Source: Halodesulfurarchaeum sp. HSR-GB (GTDB lineage Archaea > Halobacteriota > Halobacteria > Halobacteriales > Halobacteriaceae). From it: a DNA stretch of 64,000 nucleotides. The stretch lies in NCBI RefSeq assembly GCF_031432215.1, contig NZ_JAVKGN010000002.1:106343-170342 (forward strand), given 5' to 3'. A program made the translations under genes and the position numbers. Below, piece by piece: positions 61,125-64,000 of this stretch. The notes beneath the pieces are model-generated. The model saw nothing but the letters and a program-made list of their open reading frames with translations, had not been told where the DNA came from and searched no databases. Positions within the stretch are counted from its first letter, which is position 1; each line of letters begins with the position of its first letter.

Positions 61125-61142
61125 TTGGCCAAGAATTAAATA
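61125..61142 (+). promoter_or_regulatory. Promoter of large surface protein 4
   Basis: TTGGCCAAGAATTAAATA, followed by CTCGTAATTTCTCACA, lies 40 bp before the ATG. It is almost the same as the sequence before paralogue 2. Confidence 0.55.
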
Positions 61143-61181
61143 CTGATCTCGTAATTTCTCACAATAGACAGCGGTTCCAGT

Positions 61182-64000
61182 ATGCCAAAAGAAAAATCCG
61201 GGCTTCCGAGAGGAACGGCCACCAAACGGTCCGAGTGCAGATGCCTGGCTTGTTTGAGCTTTGAAGGGCTTGAAGAGATTCCAGAAGCCGTCAAACTCTA
61301 CGACGACCCTATAGACGAGATTCTACACGCCTCGAAATGTGCGAACGGTGCATGTCCAACGGGGAAAATCAAGCCGGAGGAAATCAACAAGCAGATCGAC
61401 AAATCTGAGCTCGAGGAATCCGAACCTCTCTTCGATTTAGAGGATTTCTCCTTCACCGACTATATTACTCCCCCTCGCGATCTCATTCGATCGACGTCCT
61501 GGAAAGTAATCGGAGTCATTTTCTTGTTCGTCCTTTCAGCCACCTTCGCTACGTTAGGCGGATTTGGAGGCGGTGGTGGAATCGTCGAGGCCGGCGATTC
61601 TTACGAAGGGATTGAGACCACAAATGGAACGACTCCCGAAGCGGTGTACGAAGATGGCAACTGGACGGTTTACCGATCAGGTGACTCCTATATCGTCTCT
61701 GGGGTAATCCAAGGGTCAATCGTATTTCTCACGAAAAACGGGGAAGTGACTGACTCGCCATATCGGTTCGATAACTCGACAGCTGCCAAGGAGGCAATCG
61801 CACTTTGGCGGGCTCGGAATGACAAACTCCCGTCTGAATATCCCATGCCCGATGCTACGAAATCACTAATCGGCCAAGTCAACTGGCAGGTCTTCTCCTA
61901 TAATGGGTCCCATATCGTTGCCGGGAAAATTGACGATCGGCCTGTCTTTTTGCAACCAAATGGCGAGTACACACCTGATCCGTACTTCTACGACATCAGA
62001 GGGGTTGCTGAACAATCTATCCTCTATTGGGCAGCTCTCTCCCAGACAAACGACTTACCCGCAGTCGAGCCGATTACTAAATCCGAGCTCCAAAACATCC
62101 TTTCGGATTGGGACACGAACGAAGAAAAATTCGACGTCTGGAACTCAACTGATCTTGGCAACTGGACTGTGTATACGAACGGATCCGCATACGTTGCAAC
62201 TGCCTCAATCGACAATGAGACCGTCTTCCTTCAACCCGATTCAACAGTATCTACCTCAACCGCCTATTTTGACTCCCCTACTTCCCTCTTGCAGCCTCTC
62301 AATACGTGGCGAGACAATAACCCTGGAATCAGCCTTGAACCCATCTCTAAAACTCCAGATTTAGGGTCTGAGTGGGAGCCAATCGACAACCAGGATGCAA
62401 TAGAAGATGACTTGAGAAGCGACGAGCTCACAACGACTCTCAATGATTCAATTTCTTCCAACACCGGAGCTACAATTGCTGGAACTGTGAAAGATGTGAA
62501 TGACCAACCAGTTCCCGATGCAACAGTAACTTTTCATAGTGATCCTCAGACCACCACGACTGATTCAAGCGGTGAATTCGTCTTTACAGGCGTTCCAGAG
62601 AGTGACCACACGATCCATGTTGCACCGCCTGATGGGACCGATCTCGCAGCCCCTCGAAACACGAGCATCCAAGTGAACGAAGATGGAGAGATATCTACCC
62701 AAAACGACCCGGAAAACGTCCTCTACTTCGAGAATGAAGATGGGACGATCTCTCAAAATCGGCTGATATTCCTCGCTCAAGAAAAACAGCCGATCGAGGT
62801 TAGCGGCGGTGGCAGCGAGGTTTCTTCCACAATCCAGGTGGCAAATCCCAGCAATATCAATGACCTCGAGGTCACTTTGATTCCAGAATATTCGGCCACA
62901 GAGAAAACAAAGACCCTGAATGGTACTGATACCTCCGATCAACTTTCCATTAATGGATCCTCAAATCCTCAAGACCAAACAATATTTTTGCAGAGTGAGA
63001 TCGCACAAAAACAACAAACAGTCCAGGGCAAATATACCGGGAGTTCACCGACTATTGATCCAATTGGCAATATCGATCCAACCAATTTCAAATTCGAATT
63101 AGAAGGCAACAAGAGAGAAGAATCAACGGAAAAATCCGGGACTGCCACCCCGTCTGATCCAAATGCCTATACTTACGATGGCAATCTTGAGGGGTCAGCC
63201 ACTATTACAGTCGAAGATCACGTACAAGAGATAGGGCAGAGTTCAGACTCAGGCACTTGGAGTGGAGGATCAATCAATCTCCCTGTAGAGGGAAACGCCC
63301 CAGCAAAAGATGTTCAAATCACCCTCACCGGCCAAAAAGGCTGGACTACAACCTATTCAATCCGCGAAAGGCAGGGTGGGACTGGATGGGACCTCCACTA
63401 TGACACCTCCTCTACCGGGCATGTCGACGTAGGAGATACTTACAAAGTCTATATGTCCGTATCCACCTCTGACCGAGGAGATGCAGAAGCGGAAGCGAGG
63501 GCAAGCACTCCTCAAGAGTATTTGAGGGCCGATTCGGGTTCATATTATACACCAGATAGCGAATCGACTTCCTACACCGGGTATATCTCACCAAGTGATG
63601 ATCTATATGTTCAAGCAGCGGTTGACGTGTGGGGCGATGAGAATGACTGGTATGACAGTGCCAGTGCAACTGCGAAAATCACCTTACAACGTGAACTACC
63701 GACTCAAACAGTAACTTTGCAAGGAAAAGACAAAACATACGAGGTCGGTCCACTCAGTAATGGAGAAACAAGAACAATCACGATTGATGAGGTCCCCGCA
63801 GATGGACAAATCGGTGTATCTACGAGTGGGTATCCTGGATTCGATTACTCTGCCAGCTGGACTGAACAACAGGCTCCAGAAGACATTTCGATCCAGAAAA
63901 ATGGCAACACGATCTGGTCACAAAACGGTGTCTTCTACGATTCTACTCAAACCATATCAGTTTCCAGTCTCAGTCCAGAAGACGAAATCAACATCACACC
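61182..64000 (+). CDS. Large membrane-anchored surface protein, paralogue 4 (cut by window end)
   Basis: At least 939 residues from ATG 61182; the frame is open to the last base, so the C-terminus lies outside. Cys head with one difference (ECRCLACLSFEGLEEIPEAV, SKCANGACPTGK), anchor (VIGVIFLFVLSATFATLGGF), triple repeat and regulatory-like beta domain (IAGTVKDVNDQPVPDATVTF). Up to about residue 570 it is very close to paralogues 1 and 3; 61681-61740 is almost identical in DNA to paralogue 3. The variable part differs again (GGTGWDLHYDTSSTGHVDVG). Confidence 0.78.
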   Translation, partial: MPKEKSGLPRGTATKRSECRCLACLSFEGLEEIPEAVKLYDDPIDEILHASKCANGACPTGKIKPEEINKQIDKSELEESEPLFDLEDFSFTDYITPPRDLIRSTSWKVIGVIFLFVLSATFATLGGFGGGGGIVEAGDSYEGIETTNGTTPEAVYEDGNWTVYRSGDSYIVSGVIQGSIVFLTKNGEVTDSPYRFDNSTAAKEAIALWRARNDKLPSEYPMPDATKSLIGQVNWQVFSYNGSHIVAGKIDDRPVFLQPNGEYTPDPYFYDIRGVAEQSILYWAALSQTNDLPAVEPITKSELQNILSDWDTNEEKFDVWNSTDLGNWTVYTNGSAYVATASIDNETVFLQPDSTVSTSTAYFDSPTSLLQPLNTWRDNNPGISLEPISKTPDLGSEWEPIDNQDAIEDDLRSDELTTTLNDSISSNTGATIAGTVKDVNDQPVPDATVTFHSDPQTTTTDSSGEFVFTGVPESDHTIHVAPPDGTDLAAPRNTSIQVNEDGEISTQNDPENVLYFENEDGTISQNRLIFLAQEKQPIEVSGGGSEVSSTIQVANPSNINDLEVTLIPEYSATEKTKTLNGTDTSDQLSINGSSNPQDQTIFLQSEIAQKQQTVQGKYTGSSPTIDPIGNIDPTNFKFELEGNKREESTEKSGTATPSDPNAYTYDGNLEGSATITVEDHVQEIGQSSDSGTWSGGSINLPVEGNAPAKDVQITLTGQKGWTTTYSIRERQGGTGWDLHYDTSSTGHVDVGDTYKVYMSVSTSDRGDAEAEARASTPQEYLRADSGSYYTPDSESTSYTGYISPSDDLYVQAAVDVWGDENDWYDSASATAKITLQRELPTQTVTLQGKDKTYEVGPLSNGETRTITIDEVPADGQIGVSTSGYPGFDYSASWTEQQAPEDISIQKNGNTIWSQNGVFYDSTQTISVSSLSPEDEINIT

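Overview
The window comes from a halophilic archaeon (class Halobacteria). The evidence is protein content: acidic proteins with haloarchaeal family signatures, an Orc1/Cdc6 initiator, archaeal type IV pilins, a TBP-like protein, HalX and RdfA families, and TnpB and IS110 elements of haloarchaeal type. GC content looks moderate rather than very high. The many transposon remnants, broken genes and restriction systems point to an accessory region: a megaplasmid, or a plasmid-like part of a chromosome with its own origin. Nothing here fixes the genus. No tRNA, rRNA or CRISPR array was seen.

Layout. 0-4.6 kb: a PAS-STAS protein, small unknown genes and decayed coding remnants, then a probable replication origin with orc1/cdc6 flanked by 11 copies of a G-string repeat. 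4.6-8.3 kb: a TnpB element sits inside a nucleotidyltransferase gene of an AbiE-like two-gene module; three tiny coupled ORFs diverge from tnpB. 8.6-11.5 kb: a ferrous iron operon (feoA, split feoB, a membrane protein, a FeoC-like gene) behind an iron-box-like palindrome. 12-19.3 kb: PiT phosphate permease, Doc/small-protein pair, truncated IS110, a large receiver-PAS-histidine kinase and a decayed copy of its 3' end, and two pilin genes sharing an identical 110-bp 5' core. 19.4-22.8 kb: HTH/LAGLIDADG-like protein, an intact IS with 11-bp TIRs and a 3-bp target duplication, and an intact IS110. A 27-bp imperfect palindrome recurs eight or more times across the first 23 kb.

23-40.6 kb is a defence island: GIY-YIG nuclease, a degenerate PrimPol-like protein, a XamI-type type II restriction-modification operon, a decayed nuclease gene, an unrecognised 552-residue protein, a divergent TBP-like gene, a complete type I HsdM-HsdS-HsdR system, and a nuclease-(unknown domain)-HTH protein. 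Two domains occur twice, once towards each side of the island: a small SH3-like protein and a roughly 115-residue domain found free behind the type II methylase and fused in the nuclease.

41-50 kb carries IS630 and YdjM remnants, a winged-helix protein, a tyrosine integrase, a DsbA-like protein, a HalX response regulator, an archaea-specific SMC-related ATPase, RdfA, a YdjM-type membrane protein and a zinc-ribbon protein. 50.2-64 kb holds four tandem paralogues of 1070-1311 residues (the last cut by the window end). Each has a cytosolic Cys cluster, one membrane anchor, three internal repeats, a carboxypeptidase-regulatory-like domain, a highly variable central ectodomain and, where complete, a conserved C-terminus. 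This array is the strongest candidate for an undescribed surface system in the window.
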